Origin: [Eubacterium] saphenum
GTDB lineage: Bacteria > Bacillota > Clostridia > Oscillospirales > Ruminococcaceae
Reading direction: 5' to 3'
DNA: 14,100 nucleotides
Assembly (NCBI GenBank): GCA_004555635.1
Contig: SFHN01000014.1
Coordinates: 1-14,100, forward strand
Shown: one piece after another, positions 13,934 to 14,100 of the stretch
Position numbering within the stretch: the stretch's first letter is position 1
Layout: each line of letters begins with the position of its first letter
Position numbers and translations under genes: made by a program
Notes under the pieces: generated by a model
What the model was told of the DNA's origin: nothing
What the model saw: only the letters and a program-made list of their open reading frames with translations
Databases searched by the model: none

Positions 13934-13962
13934 TTGACATTTTGGGGAAAAAATCGTATAAT
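13934..13962 (+). promoter_or_regulatory. Perfect consensus sigma-A promoter before the response-regulator gene
   Basis: TTGACA (13934-13939), 17-base spacer, TATAAT (13957-13962): exact consensus in both boxes. It starts 5 bases after the stop of the short SseB gene, with no hairpin between, so transcripts may also read through from the operon. Confidence 0.9.
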
Positions 13963-14009
13963 TATTTTATATAGTATTTTCCTGGTGTGAAAATGGGAGG
14001 GGTTCGGAA

Positions 14010-14100
14010 ATGCAGGAGAGAAATAAGCTGCTTATCGTAGATGATTTTGAGTTTAACCGCCTAATGCTGAGTGACACATTCAGCGACCGCGGCGTATACG
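14010..14100 (+). CDS. Response-regulator receiver domain, 3' cut by window end
   Basis: The visible 30 residues (KLLIVDDFEFNRLMLSDTF at 6-24) form the first strand and helix of a CheY-type receiver domain, with the acidic pair Asp11-Asp12 that binds the metal. GGGAGGGG at 13995-14002 is 8 bases before the ATG. The phospho-acceptor aspartate and any output domain lie beyond the window, so type and pathway are unknown. It has its own perfect promoter. Confidence 0.8.
   Translation, partial: MQERNKLLIVDDFEFNRLMLSDTFSDRGVY

Overview
The window looks like a chromosomal segment of a moderately GC-rich anaerobic Firmicute, most plausibly a gut clostridium of the Ruminococcaceae/Oscillospiraceae type. 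The evidence is an NfnA-NfnB pair for electron bifurcation, consensus sigma-A promoters with strong AGGAGG-type ribosome sites, a SpoIID-like protein with peptidoglycan-binding repeats of a family typical of Clostridia, and a serpin of the kind found in gut clostridia. No tRNA, rRNA, CRISPR array, transposase or phage gene was seen. The taxonomic placement is inference.

Layout. (1) 2-1321 (+): a reading frame open at the left edge. It begins with MBG-type adhesin repeat sequence and changes near nt 220-265 into an almost complete serpin. The change breaks an MBG repeat and coincides with a codon-use shift, so it may be an assembly chimera or a recombination joint. (2) 1322-1626: about 300 bases without a gene, holding three strong hairpin structures and then an extended -10 promoter. 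(3) 1627-3859 (+): nfnA-nfnB. (4) 3984-4439 (+): a GNAT acetyltransferase, facing (5) 4481-7033 (-), a two-gene operon: a proline-rich protein with a C-terminal beta domain, then a SpoIID-like protein with three peptidoglycan-binding repeats. (6) 7256-8251 (+): a LacI-family regulator with a likely self-operator over its own promoter. (7) 8353-10809 (-): an agmatine-to-putrescine operon, agmatine deiminase - Nudix hydrolase - N-carbamoylputrescine amidase. (8) 10997-13929 (+): a tightly packed operon of a von Willebrand A protein, a PP2C phosphatase and two SseB-family proteins, divergent from the agmatine operon. (9) 14010-14100 (+): the start of a response-regulator receiver domain behind a perfect sigma-A promoter, cut by the window edge.

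How the parts work together. NfnAB balances NADH, NADPH and ferredoxin pools. The agmatine operon makes putrescine. The SpoIID-like pair probably acts on peptidoglycan. The most interesting unit is the vWA-PP2C-SseB-SseB operon. It recalls the vWA/PP2C pairing of TerY-P-type stress modules, but no kinase is visible and there are two SseB proteins instead. Its function is not known to me; a regulatory or stress role is inference. Convergent gene pairs are separated by hairpin terminators, two of which share the same stem sequence.
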